Shown here piece after piece: positions 24,813-34,941 of a stretch of 64,000 nucleotides of DNA. Numbering within the stretch: the stretch's first letter is position 1; every line of letters begins with the position of its first letter. Origin of the DNA: Sarcocystis neurona (Eukaryota > Apicomplexa > Conoidasida > Eucoccidiorida > Sarcocystidae); assembly GCA_000727475.1 (NCBI GenBank), contig KL647292.1, positions 4,163,132 to 4,227,131 on the forward strand. Direction: 5' to 3'. The translations under genes were made by a program, and so were the position numbers. A model generated the notes under the pieces. That model did no database searches and had not been told where the DNA came from. It was given only the letters and a program-made list of their open reading frames with translations.

Positions 24813-24846
24813 CGATATATATATATAGAGAGAGAGAGATAGATAT
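24813..24846. repeat. TA then GA microsatellite
   Basis: TA units pass into GA units and then GATA-like units, in non-coding DNA. Confidence 0.85.
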
Positions 24847-25675
24847 GTCAGGGTTGTCATGCTCTCCGTCAGGCTCCTGTCCTCCCTGCCGTGAACCTCT
24901 ACAAATACGTCTGCTGCCGCTGCGGGTGATTCTATTTGTGTGACAGTTTAAAGGATTTCTCTGACTTGCTTGTGTAGGAGGCTGCCTCTCACTGTCCCCC
25001 GGGCTGCTTGTGTAGCAGCGGAAAGCTGCAACAGTACTTGGAGCGCCCTGGTTCCACGCCTCTGCGCTGGAGTCGGTTTCTGTTTTTGCAAATCGGCACT
25101 CCCTCTCTATTTTCCTGCTGCCCTACTTTTCCTCCGGGGCGTTCCTCGTCTACAACTCGTGCATGCTGCGGGTGGGCAGTACTCTCCTACAGTTCTCCTG
25201 TCGCTGTTGCGCTTTTGTAAAACACCGCTCCTTCTTTCATTTTCTCAGCAGCAGTGGCCCTTGTCACTTCACCTGCTTCTCCTTGTCTTATTTCTTCCTT
25301 CAGAGAACCCGGAGCAGCGCCCAGCGAATTTTACCGCTGCCACCACCACTGGTGCTGCTGGTGCCATTGCTGCTGCTGCCGTTGCTGACGCTGCTGGTGC
25401 CCCTCCCGCTGTCTCCGTTGTCGCTACTGCAGTCACTGCTGTCTCCGTAGCTGCTGTCAATGCCAGCGAGGAAGGGTCACGGCTGCTGCCCGCAGAAGGA
25501 TCGACTCAGTCGCTTTACCCAGTTTTCGAAGGACTGCTGCTGCTGCTTTTCGCTGCGTCGGGGCCTTCCTGCAGCCTCCTACGGTCATCACCGTTTGTCT
25601 GCCTCTTTACCTTTTTGTCCTGCTGCCCTGCTGCAGACGCTGCTGTATCTGCATCTCTTCGTCCTGCTGCTTTCT

Positions 25676-28265
25676 CTAACTCTGCTGCTCCTCCTGCCCG
25701 TGCTGTTCCTGTTCGCTTTCCTGCTGTGACGTGCTGCTGCTTCCTCCTTCGCGCTCCTGCGAGGAGCTCTGCAGCACCTGCGGTTCTTCCGGCTGCTGGG
25801 CTTTTCTCGGCTGTTCCTGTTCCCCACTAAGACGCGACCGCCGTCGTCTCGGCTGCTGCTGCGGCTGCTGCCGCTCTTCCGACCTGTGCTGCTCTTCCGG
25901 CTGCTGCTGCAGGGACTGGGGTTGACTCTGCTGCTCCAACTCTTCCTCTGAGTTGGGCTGCTGCCCCTCCGGCTGCTCGTCGGGCGACTGCTGCGGCTGC
26001 CGCATGTCTTCTGAAATGGCCTGCTGCTGTTGCTGCTCGTCCGTCCACCGACGTTGGGAAACGAAACGAAATTTGTATTGCTGCTGGCTGCGCACGAAGG
26101 CCGCGTACCGCTGCGTGAGGAAGACATGCTTGGCCAGCAGCAGGGGCACCTCTAGCATCTGGAAACACAAACAGCACCTTTCACACCATAATACTTTTCC
26201 CTCTCTGTCTCTCTTTCTCTTCCTCTCTCTCTGGACCTCTCTCACTCTCTTGCTGTCCTCCTTCCCTACCTGTCCCTCTCGTTCTTTTTCGTTCTTTTTC
26301 TTTTTTATCTGTTCCTCTCGCCCTTCTTTCCCTCGTCTCGTTCCTGCTTTCTCCACGAACTCAGAGGAAATTTCAGCTGCGGCTACTTTTGTCTCTCTCT
26401 GTCCCCTCGTGAGGACGCCTTGGCTGTTTTTTACGCAAGCTCCGTTTGCAACCCCAGGCCCTCTGCTAACCCCCAGACCTATACATGCCTGCAGATCCTC
26501 TGACTTCTGCGCGAGTACACATCCACACAAGTCTGCGTACTAACGAGTGGCCACCGGTCACATTTATGCATATGCATATGAATGTATCTATGTCTATCTC
26601 TGCGGTAGACGGAGACAAGAAAACAACGCATATTTTTGTGTCCCTTTCTCTCTCTTCCCACACGCCCCGCCGCCTGCGGGGCACTGCCTCGTGGTTCGAG
26701 GCTCGAATGTCGCGACGGATTTTGCATAGGCTCCATGTCTACGAGTCTGTCTCTGCAGATTCGCGCACACGTTCACGCATATACACAGAAGTAGATCCCT
26801 GCAGGGGGAGGGTGACAACCAACTTTCCGACAACCCAAGTGACGCGTTCTCGTGTTCAGCAAGAGGACGACTTGCGTGCGGAGAAAAAAATCTCTTTTTT
26901 CTCTCCCCCGGAGATGCACTTCCTTGCCCAAAATTCACCAACCCCCTATCCGGACGTGCGTACGGCTAGCTGCGCCCCGCCTCCCGCGTGCGCCGGCGAC
27001 CGCGCGCATCTAGCACGTACGGTGGGGGGAGTCGAACTTCTTTACTGCAAGTATCCGTTTATGACGCATTTGCAGAAACACCTATTCTTCCGACGCAGGG
27101 GGGAACGCTGCAGCCACGTCTACCTACATCTGCCTTTGTGTATGTGTGTGTGCGTGTCTCTCGCTAGCGCCTTCCTCATCTGCGTACCGCCATCCGCATG
27201 TTTGAGGGTATTATGCATAGAGGAAGAGACAACTACACACGCAGATACATTACATCCACACACACATATATGTGTGTAAGAAGTGGCCAGCTCGAAGAAG
27301 CTGTTGGCCGGCGGACGCTGCGCTGCTGCAGCAAGAATGCAGACCACAGGGTCGCTCTTTACACATTCACACGCGCAAGCGTAGATCCACAAGCGCAGGA
27401 GCCTACGTATATACGCGGCCACGGCACCGCTGACGTGTATTTATAGTTACCCACACGTAGGGACCCCGCACGCGCAGGCAGAAAGGACAGAGCGAGAAAT
27501 GTCGTGTTTCTCTATCGGAGAACTTCGAGTTTTGATAAAGAGAGAAGGAGAGAAATGCCGTGTGTGTGGCTAGTGGCAAGAAACTGGTCCTGGGTTTTAA
27601 TGAGGTACAAGTCCTCTGTTGACGACGTGGAATGTTCCACTTCGTGGCAACTGACCGGCTGCTTCTCAATGTCGATGCCGTAGACACGCTGCACGTAATT
27701 TCGCCAGTCATCTGCAATGCCGACCACCGGACCAGCTGCTGCTTCAAAATCTTCTGCAAGCTGCTCAGAGACAGACGAGACTGCTGCTGGGGCTATTGTC
27801 GCTTCGGCAGCAAGATTTTCTTCTTCGCTGCAGCTGCTCTTGGGCACTCCACGAGTCTGATTGTCTTGCAGCGGCTCTGTTGCTTGGGGGCTCGTCGGTT
27901 TCTTTTCTCCGTTGCTTGGTGCAGCTGCATCCCCTACAGAGGTGTTAGTTTCTGCCGCTGTCGCTGTGGACGACGGTTCTTGGTGCTGCTGCTCCCGTTC
28001 TTCCTTCTCCGCGCCCGTGTGTCCGTCTGCTTCTCCTCCTGCAGACTGCCTTCCACCGGTGCCTCCGCCTGCTTTGGCAAAGACCTCTGTTGCTGCTCCC
28101 TGGGGTGCGGCCCCTCCAGCCGCAGGGGCTGCTGCTGCTGGGGCTGCAGCGGCTGCTGCTCGATAGAACGAGCGCAGCACATGGTCCTTCCACAGCGTGA
28201 AGACGACGTTGCGCAGTTGAAAGCGATTAAAGTAGACGAAGGCCCGGGCCATCCACGAGCTGGGA
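25676..28265 (-). CDS. Unknown Ala-rich and Gln-rich protein, at least two exons
   Basis: Upstream exon: from an acceptor (gctgctgcag) at 28266 down to about 27.5-27.6 kb. It begins with a compact segment (ARAFVYFNRFQLRNVVFTLW then HVLRSFYR), continues with Ala/Pro/Gly-rich CAG-repeat sequence and ends with another compact block (DDWRNYVQRVYGIDIEKQ). Last exon: 26158-25676, preceded by a good pyrimidine tract and CAG, starting LEVPLLLAKHVFLTQRYAAF and then becoming Gln/Glu/Arg/Ser rich to the stop (QEEQQS). The donor of the upstream exon and the first exon are not resolved. A short ATG GAG followed by GTAAGC at about 28.34 kb may be the first coding exon. I do not recognise the family. The aromatic, helical blocks around disordered repeats look like a real protein whose core is split by repeats. 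Confidence 0.4.
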
Positions 28266-28394
28266 CTGCAGCAGCAAACGGAGGTCGCATGCACTTGACG
28301 GCATCGCACGATGTAGATGACGCACGCAAGCTTACCTCCATTGTGCGGGTGCGTCCACAGACAGCCCCTGCCATTTATCACGTGCATGCAAATG

Positions 28395-28512
28395 CTGATA
28401 TATATATATATATGTATACTTATATATATACACACATACGCAGATACACGTATATATATACATAGATATGTACGTATATACACGTATGTATATCTACGTA
28501 CATACACGCATA
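28395..28512. repeat. TA/TG/CA microsatellite cluster
   Basis: About 118 bp made almost wholly of alternating purine-pyrimidine steps (TA runs with interspersed TG, CA and CGTA). It is probably the first intron or promoter region of the minus gene that ends at 25676. The purine-pyrimidine alternation could favour non-B DNA. Confidence 0.8.
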
Positions 28513-30356
28513 TACCCGTATGAATGAAGAAGAAACAGACAAGCAGATGTACGGTTCCGGACCTCGGCAGATTCTGCTAGATACCGGCGTTCATGTGAAA
28601 GATGAGAGCACGTGCAGCTGAGGAAGGCCACGGTGCAAGCAAGCGCTTCCAAGTCGATCCACAGCACGTGAGCAGAGCAGCTGGTACAGGGTGCGCTGGT
28701 GGACGAGCAGGAAAAAACAGCTGGTGTGTAAACGCCAGACGGCTTTGCTCGCTTGTGTACATATAGCGCACAGGCGTTGTGAGCTAGTGTACAGACACCG
28801 GAGGCAGCTAGGCTGGGCGGAGAAAGCCGCACGCCGCGTCAAGTCGGTCGACAATGCGATAGCCGTCTGCAGCGAAGGGTGGCGCGCAGGGGCCCGGCAG
28901 CATATACGCTGCGCAGGCTTCGTGTGTGAGAAAGCAGCAGCCCCAACGAGAGACGGGCGAGCGTGCCGTCGTAGGAGACTAACAGAGCGTGAGTCTATGC
29001 GCTGCATGCGCGGTTGGGGAAGGCAGCTGCTTCAGCGATTCTCTACGTGGTTTAACGCAGACCTGTGTGCCCCCGCCTCTATTTTCTAGTGAAACGCAGC
29101 TGCCGGGACCTGTGACGCTGCAGTCTCCATCCGCACCACCAGGACAGATACACACACACAAAGAATCTCGCCGTTCCCCCACCTTCCGTCGACACGTTGA
29201 CTCCTGCACATCCCGTGTTATCATCCACCCACACACATGCAAAGACTCCAGCAGACAGCCGCCCGCATGGTTCGACTGCTGCTTTTTTCGGCTTGAGCGC
29301 CCCCCTCACATGCCCGTCGTGCACGCTCCACAGACGAAGCGTCGGGAGCTGCCCGTGTGTCACCCCTCTCGATGCATGCGACGCGCTGCGGCGGGGTCTA
29401 CACGCGTAGCGCAGGCGCAGGGTCCAGAAGACGCTATATACCCGTCCCTCGCTGTCTGCAGGACGTGCGTGCACGCCGACGGCCTCCAAAAGATTTCGGC
29501 AGCTGATGAGTATGAACGAGATAGAGAGAAGCGAGCGGCAGCAGGGGGAAAGCACCCGATCAGACATGCGTCTCCACACGTGTTCTCAGCCGCATTCGCA
29601 TGCACCACCGCGAGCCACGCCACAAGTCGCATCGTCAACAAGCCACACGCCTGCAGCTACCCACACCGCGAGACAAGATATCACTGGCGCGTCCGTATAA
29701 TTAAGCTGGAGACACATGCCGGCCGGACGTCTACGCATGCGTGTCATCTATGTCATCAACGGGTGCAGCCCCCTTGCATGTGTCCGCTCTCTCACACGCC
29801 CGTCTCTTTCCCCGCTGCTGCAGCAGACACAGAAGGAGCCAACGTCCACAGGGAGAAGTGGGCAGTGTGTCACGCAGTCGGTTCGGCCTGCTGCTGCGGG
29901 GGCACCGATGCCTACGAAGCAGCAGCAACCGGAGAGCGTCCCCACCGCTGCGATACAAGAAGAGCGGTTCAACGCATGCAGAGCCTGCGCCGACTCTCCT
30001 GCTGAAGCGCCTGCCAGGACGGGCTTCGGAGACTCGCGTGAAGAGCAAGCCCCCTAGCAGCGCGGGGGGTGCTGCTGCGCAAAAGATGAAACGTCTCTGT
30101 GAAGGCATCGCAGCAGACACACACTCGCTGGGTGAGTCGGCAGCGCTTGTGGACCTGTGTGAAGGATGTGGTTGCAGTTCCGGTGCTGCTGGGGGCGGCT
30201 TGTGTGTCTGCAGGGGGCACGCACGTGCCAGCCGTTGGTGCTTGCACTGCGCACGCGTTCAGTTCAAGACACACACAGGGTTGCTGCATGCGTATGGGTG
30301 TGTCCGCGGAAAGCAGACGCCTGCTTCACTCAGAGCCCTTGGCTTCAATCGCTCGC
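28513..30356. other. Gap between two minus-strand genes, with one exon-like segment
   Basis: Mostly without convincing coding. One minus-strand segment at about 28560-28690 reads as a compact peptide (HVLWIDLEALACTVAFLS then LSHERRYLAESAE). An AG precedes it and a weak GT follows, so it may be an upstream exon of the gene ending at 25676. The remainder may include further exons of the gene at 30357-33947 if its apparent stop is really a splice donor. Confidence 0.35.
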
Positions 30357-33300
30357 TTACTTGAGAGAAAGGCCATGGCGTTGTAGGGCAGCGTCGAGAG
30401 TCTGCTTGCGTTTCTTCCTGGCTTCGAGGGCGCGGCGCACAAGTGCTGCCTGTGCTTCGAGCTGCTGCAGCTTTTCTTCGTCTTTGTGAAACAGCTGCCG
30501 GGCTTCCTGGTACTGAGCAGCAAAGGAAAACCACGGCCGACTGCCGCTGTTCTCACTCAAGCCTAAGAGGCTCCCCAGCGGGACGGCGCGAACTGCTGCT
30601 GCGTACGCGCCGATGCTTGCTGCTGGGGCTGCCACATCCTTCTCTCCGGCTAGCGACGTAGCAGACTCCTCGACGTCCGCCGCTTCTTCCTGCTGCTCCT
30701 GCTGCTGCTGTTGCACTGGCTGCTGCTGCTCTTCGCCCGGCAGGTCGTGCGGTGCGGACTGCAGCAGCAGACGCCGCCGCATGCGGTCGTCAATCATATC
30801 GCACAACTGGTCCTCGTCGATAAGAATTGGCAGTTGCTGCTCCATTAGCTCACACAGCGCTGCAGACAAGCCTTCCCTTGTTTCTGTCTTCTCTCTCGCT
30901 GTTTCTGCTGCAGTGACCCCTGCGGCTGCCGGGCTTGGCTCTGAGGCAGTTGCTGCCTGAGTCACTTCTGCTGTTGCACCTGAAGCTGCTGCTGCCTGGG
31001 CTGCTGCTGGTGCTGCAGCAGCAGTGGCGGCCCCACGGTCGCTGCAGAGCAGCAACCCCACATCTAAGGAGCGCAGCACGAGGGGAAGAGACAGAGGCAG
31101 AGTGACGTCTTTTTGTGACTGGGAAAACAGCCCCACGCGGCGTCTCCCTAAGGCTCCTCGCCTGCGATATCGACCGCCTCCTACCCGATACATTGGACTA
31201 CGCAATTCTGCGGCAGCCTCTGCCCCAACCCACAGTGTTCTTCGTCTCGCTGCTGCTGCTGCGGCACCTGCAGGGCTGCGTCTGCGACTGCTGCTGCTCA
31301 GTTCAGTCTGCTCCAGCGCGTCTGCATGCCTTCGTTCTTGCTGCTGCTGCACCTGCTGCGCCTGTGTGCGCGCTCCTCTGCCCTCCGGAGCAGTCCCACT
31401 TCCCTGTTCGCTCGCTGGGAACTCTTCGTCGTCGCTGCTGCTGCCCCTGCTGCTGCCTCTGCTGCTGCCCTGCTGCTCCCCCTCCGAGGGCATCCAGTAC
31501 CCATACGGACGCCTGCGTAGAGCAGCAAAGCGATTGGCAGCAGCAGCAAACCGACGACCTGCCGCAGTGCGACGCGGCAGTGCATCTCTTTGAAACCCAT
31601 TATCGTCGTCTCGTAGATACGTATCTCCCTCGCTTTCTATCTTCCTCGGGTCCTCCCGATGCTGCCCGGCACTCCAACCTCCCCCCCCGGCTTGCTGCTG
31701 TTGCATGTCTTTCCGGCCCTCCTGCTCCTGCGAGGAGGATCCCGGCGACGTGTCGCGCTGCTGCAGCGCTTTTCGGTGCTGCTGCGGCTGCTGCCAAGGG
31801 TGCTGCTGCTGCGCATGCGGCTGGGGTACACGCTGCTCTGGCTGCTGTTGTTGTCTGCTGCTGTCGAAGGATCCGTCGAAGTAGGACGCACGTGCAGGCT
31901 CAAAAACTCTGCGTGGCGGCCGGCCCCGTCCTTCCCAGCTGCTACTCTGAAACCGCCCTCCTCCTCTGCTGCTGCGGCTGCTCCCGCTGCGGCTGCTGCT
32001 GCTGAAGAAGTCCGGCGCACCGTCGTCTGCATTACTGTAGTAGCCCTGCTCTCCTGTGCTGCTCCTGCTGCTGCTGCTGCTTCGGAAATACTGGTACGTC
32101 ACTTCTCTGCCTCTTCCTCTGCGAAGAGGCGGCTCCTCTTCCCTGTCCTGCTCGTCGTACTCTTCCGGGCTGCCGCCGTCATATTCTTCTGCCGCATCGT
32201 CCTCTGCCTCGTGGTTCGCACTCCTCCGCGGGAAACCCCCAGTACTGCTGAAGAAGCGCTGCTCCGGCCCTCTCCTACGGTATTGCTGCAGCCTCCGTCC
32301 GGAGCGATCACGCCACTTTCTTTCTTGTTGCTGCTCCCTGTCCATGTGGAAACCCTCCCCCTCGGCAGCGGACGACTCCCCTGCCTCTGAACGCAGCAAA
32401 GAAGAAGAAGCAGCAGCAGCAGAAGTTTGGCGCAGGCGGCTGCTACCACGAGTCGCCACAGGAGCGTTTGCTGAAAGGCTACCTTCTTCCGCTCCAGAAC
32501 TGCGCTGCCGCTCCTGCTTCTTCTCCTCTTGCGGCTGCTGCTGCTCGTGCAGTTGCTGCTGCGTATCCTCTTGTAGCTGCTGCTTCTTCTCTTCTTGTAG
32601 CTGCTGCTTTTCCGACTGCTGCTCCTCCTCCAAGTGCGGCTGTTCCCCCTGCTGCTGGCCGTTAGCGCTCCCGCATGTCTCGGTCACCTCACCGACGACG
32701 GGGGCTGCTGCAGCAGCGAGGGAAGTCGTCGAATACGCGTCGCTCTTTCCAGTCCGTTCTCCTTCTCCTTTGTATGCTGTGTCCCGACCAGCTGCGGTTC
32801 CCCATGACTCAGCTGCTTCTGCTGCATGCGCAGTTTCTCTGTTTTTGTTCGGCTGCAGCGGGTGCAACGTGGGACCTCTCTGGCTGCAGACTTCTCCGTT
32901 CACGCCGCTGTGTCTGGTCGGAGAAGCAGCGGCAGCAGCGGTGCTGCAGCTGCTGCTGCGCGCGCCCTGCTGCAGCAGGTGGCCACGACCTGATGCAGCA
33001 GGACACTGCAGCACGAACGACAGGGACAAAAATGAGGGCACGCCGGTGTCCGCGGCGGACGGACGAGCTGCTGCGCCGAAGCCGAAACCGTGAGCTGCTG
33101 CCGTTGCTGCTGCAGCTCCCATGACTGCTGCTGGTGGGGCTGCTGCTGCTGGTGCGGTTGCTGTTCCCCTCCGGCTCTCTGTCGTGGCTGGGAGGGCAGC
33201 CGCTGCTGCCGTTGTTGTCGCTGTTTCTGCACCTGTTGTTGTTGTTGGCGCTGTACGAGAGAAAGGAGGCCCAGAGGCACGCGAGGAAGAAGGTGAATAG

Positions 33301-33947
33301 ACATTTACGAAAGCAGCAACGTGTGGGGTAAGAAGAAGCAGCAGAGCAGCTGATCCTGCCGGAGGCCCTGCGGCACGAGCAGCACCAGGACGGGTAGCAG
33401 CAGCGACTCCGACACGAGAGGCAGGGTTGCACCGCGCTGCAACAGGCCGGCCAGCGACGGCAGCACCGCTGCCGCAGGCAACAGCAGACGCAAGGAGTGT
33501 GTCGGCAGCGGCAGCAGCAGCCCCGCGACCTCCAGAAGCAGCAAGAAGAGAACGAGCAGAAGTGGCTCGAAGCACGGCAGGAGGAGCATCACCCGTGCGT
33601 GCGTCAGGAGCCGGAGAATGACACGGACGTCGAAAATCAGCAGACTGATCAACTGCTGCTGCCTGACCCGCTGACAGGCAACTCGGAATTTGCGCCTTGA
33701 GGGAGGAGAAGGCAGAGCGCAGAGGGAGTGCTCGCAGAGTGGACGAGCCACCCGACCAGCGCGGTGCAGCGACTACGTTGCTGCTGTGTGTGGGGTGTGT
33801 CTCCTGCAGCAGCAGCGGCGAAGAGAGCGAGGCGAGCAGCAAAGCGTCAGCGCCAGTAGCGCGTATGTGGCAACTGACGGTGAAAAGGAGTATCAGGATA
33901 AGCGGCAGGTGACAGCATAGGCGAAGGAGGAGCAGCTGCTGGTGCAT
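30357..33947 (-). CDS. Large low-complexity protein with signal peptide
   Basis: One frame of 1196 residues from the ATG at 33947. That ATG opens a typical signal peptide (MHQQLLLLRLCCHLPLIL, then LLFTVSC and a small-residue stretch near residue 30). An upstream in-frame ATG at 34133 would bury it. After the signal comes a Ser/Arg/Ala-rich basic region, which could be an apicoplast transit sequence. Then follow long Gln, Ser, Gly and Arg repeats written in CAG units. A more ordered part near the C-terminus (FSQSQKDVTLPLSLPLVLRS, and later LCELMEQQLPILIDEDQLCD) leads to a final coiled coil rich in Glu, Leu and Lys. The apparent stop lies inside CTCAA-GTAAGC, a near-perfect splice donor, so the protein may continue in an unseen exon. 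Secretion or apicoplast targeting is inference; the family is unknown. Confidence 0.55.
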   Translation of the reverse strand: MHQQLLLLRLCCHLPLILILLFTVSCHIRATGADALLLASLSSPLLLQETHPTHSSNVVAAPRWSGGSSTLRALPLRSAFSSLKAQIPSCLSAGQAAAVDQSADFRRPCHSPAPDARTGDAPPAVLRATSARSLLAASGGRGAAAAAADTLLASAVACGSGAAVAGRPVAARCNPASRVGVAAATRPGAARAAGPPAGSAALLLLLTPHVAAFVNVYSPSSSRASGPPFSRTAPTTTTGAETATTTAAAAALPATTESRRGTATAPAAAAPPAAVMGAAAATAAAHGFGFGAAARPSAADTGVPSFLSLSFVLQCPAASGRGHLLQQGARSSSCSTAAAAASPTRHSGVNGEVCSQRGPTLHPLQPNKNRETAHAAEAAESWGTAAGRDTAYKGEGERTGKSDAYSTTSLAAAAAPVVGEVTETCGSANGQQQGEQPHLEEEQQSEKQQLQEEKKQQLQEDTQQQLHEQQQPQEEKKQERQRSSGAEEGSLSANAPVATRGSSRLRQTSAAAASSSLLRSEAGESSAAEGEGFHMDREQQQERKWRDRSGRRLQQYRRRGPEQRFFSSTGGFPRRSANHEAEDDAAEEYDGGSPEEYDEQDREEEPPLRRGRGREVTYQYFRSSSSSRSSTGEQGYYSNADDGAPDFFSSSSRSGSSRSSRGGGRFQSSSWEGRGRPPRRVFEPARASYFDGSFDSSRQQQQPEQRVPQPHAQQQHPWQQPQQHRKALQQRDTSPGSSSQEQEGRKDMQQQQAGGGGWSAGQHREDPRKIESEGDTYLRDDDNGFQRDALPRRTAAGRRFAAAANRFAALRRRPYGYWMPSEGEQQGSSRGSSRGSSSDDEEFPASEQGSGTAPEGRGARTQAQQVQQQQERRHADALEQTELSSSSRRRSPAGAAAAAARRRTLWVGAEAAAELRSPMYRVGGGRYRRRGALGRRRVGLFSQSQKDVTLPLSLPLVLRSLDVGLLLCSDRGAATAAAAPAAAQAAAASGATAEVTQAATASEPSPAAAGVTAAETAREKTETREGLSAALCELMEQQLPILIDEDQLCDMIDDRMRRRLLLQSAPHDLPGEEQQQPVQQQQQEQQEEAADVEESATSLAGEKDVAAPAASIGAYAAAVRAVPLGSLLGLSENSGSRPWFSFAAQYQEARQLFHKDEEKLQQLEAQAALVRRALEARKKRKQTLDAALQRHGLSLK

Positions 33948-34147
33948 GCGTGTGCTGCAGAGCTGCAAGCAGAAGCGCAGTTCTCGCGGTTTAAACACGT
34001 TCGCGCGTTGGGTGGCACAAGAGCTGCTGGAGCGGCAGCAGTGCGCTGCGGCTGGGGCTCCCGTTCGCTCCGGAGAACAGACGCGGGAGAAGCAGAAGCA
34101 CCGGCAGCAGTCAAAAAATCGCAGCCGAGCCATGCTTCAGGGAAGTG

Positions 34148-34941
34148 GGGCAGGGCGTCGTCTGAGGGAAGGGACTTTAGACACACGCACATACGAACGA
34201 GGTCTCTCTGCGTCCAGGTGGGAAGGGAGAGTTTGAGGCTGCTCCTGCTGCTCTGTGGAAGTCGGCAGGAACGTCGCAGGGGGACATGCCGCCCTGCGCT
34301 GCATGGCGCCGAGCAACTTGTAGTCGAGGTAGAGACATCCACATATCAAGGAAGAATGCGCATATCCGGACAAACACAGAGAACGTGGAACGAAGGGAAA
34401 ACGCAGGTGTGTGGCGACGAGAGTGCGCCTCTTCCCTTCCCCCTCCTAAAAACGGGAAGAAAAGCCGATAGAGACAAAGAGGAGGGAAAAGGACCAAATT
34501 TACAATATAGTCGACGGTGTGAGAGAGAGAGACAGACAGAGTAAGGGAGAAGAGAGGGAAGAAACGGTGTCAGGGCTTCTGGTTGAGGTGTCACGTGCAG
34601 CAGCAAAGAAAAAGAGAAGCCGTATCTGCGCCGTTGCGGCTGCTGCCACAAAGTTTGCAGAGAAGAGGCAGCAGCAGCAGCCGCGGCCGTGGCAACAACA
34701 GCAGCCCACCTTCAACGGCCACACAGGAGAGGGAGCCGCACAGGTCTTCCCTTTCACGCGGAGAGTGACATAGCTCCCTCGCAGGCTGCAGCAGAGAGGC
34801 GGAGAGAGAGAGCTAACGCTGCAGTGCAGCAGCCAGCAGCAAGAGATTCATTTCGCAGCGGGAAACCGCGCAGCAGGATGTCCGACTGCAGCAGCAGATT
34901 TAACTGCAGCACAGGGGACGGCCGGGACTAGCAGCCGCGCC
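34148..34941. other. Upstream region of the signal-peptide gene
   Basis: About 800 bp between the minus gene and plus-strand exon-like segments. Several purine-rich GAGAGA and CAG stretches are present. Frames here overlap on both strands and none has convincing start and splice signals. Confidence 0.3.

Noticed and set aside
24970..25830. Plus-strand frame of 286 codons with a hydrophobic Leu-rich part
   Set aside because: No ATG, repeats read CTG on this strand, and the supported Gln-rich exon at 25676-26158 is on the other strand. A membrane protein cannot be excluded, but I see no family motif.
26680..26730. GGTTCGAGGCTCGAA-like sequence reminiscent of a tRNA T-arm
   Set aside because: No matching acceptor stem, D-arm or anticodon arm is found nearby.
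28395..28507. Tyr/Ile-rich N-terminal extension of the minus frame beginning at 28507
   Set aside because: It is translation of a TA microsatellite; the coding exon more likely starts after the acceptor at 28266.
31115..33093. Long plus-strand frames rich in Cys, Leu and Pro
   Set aside because: Antisense shadows of the 1196-residue repeat protein.
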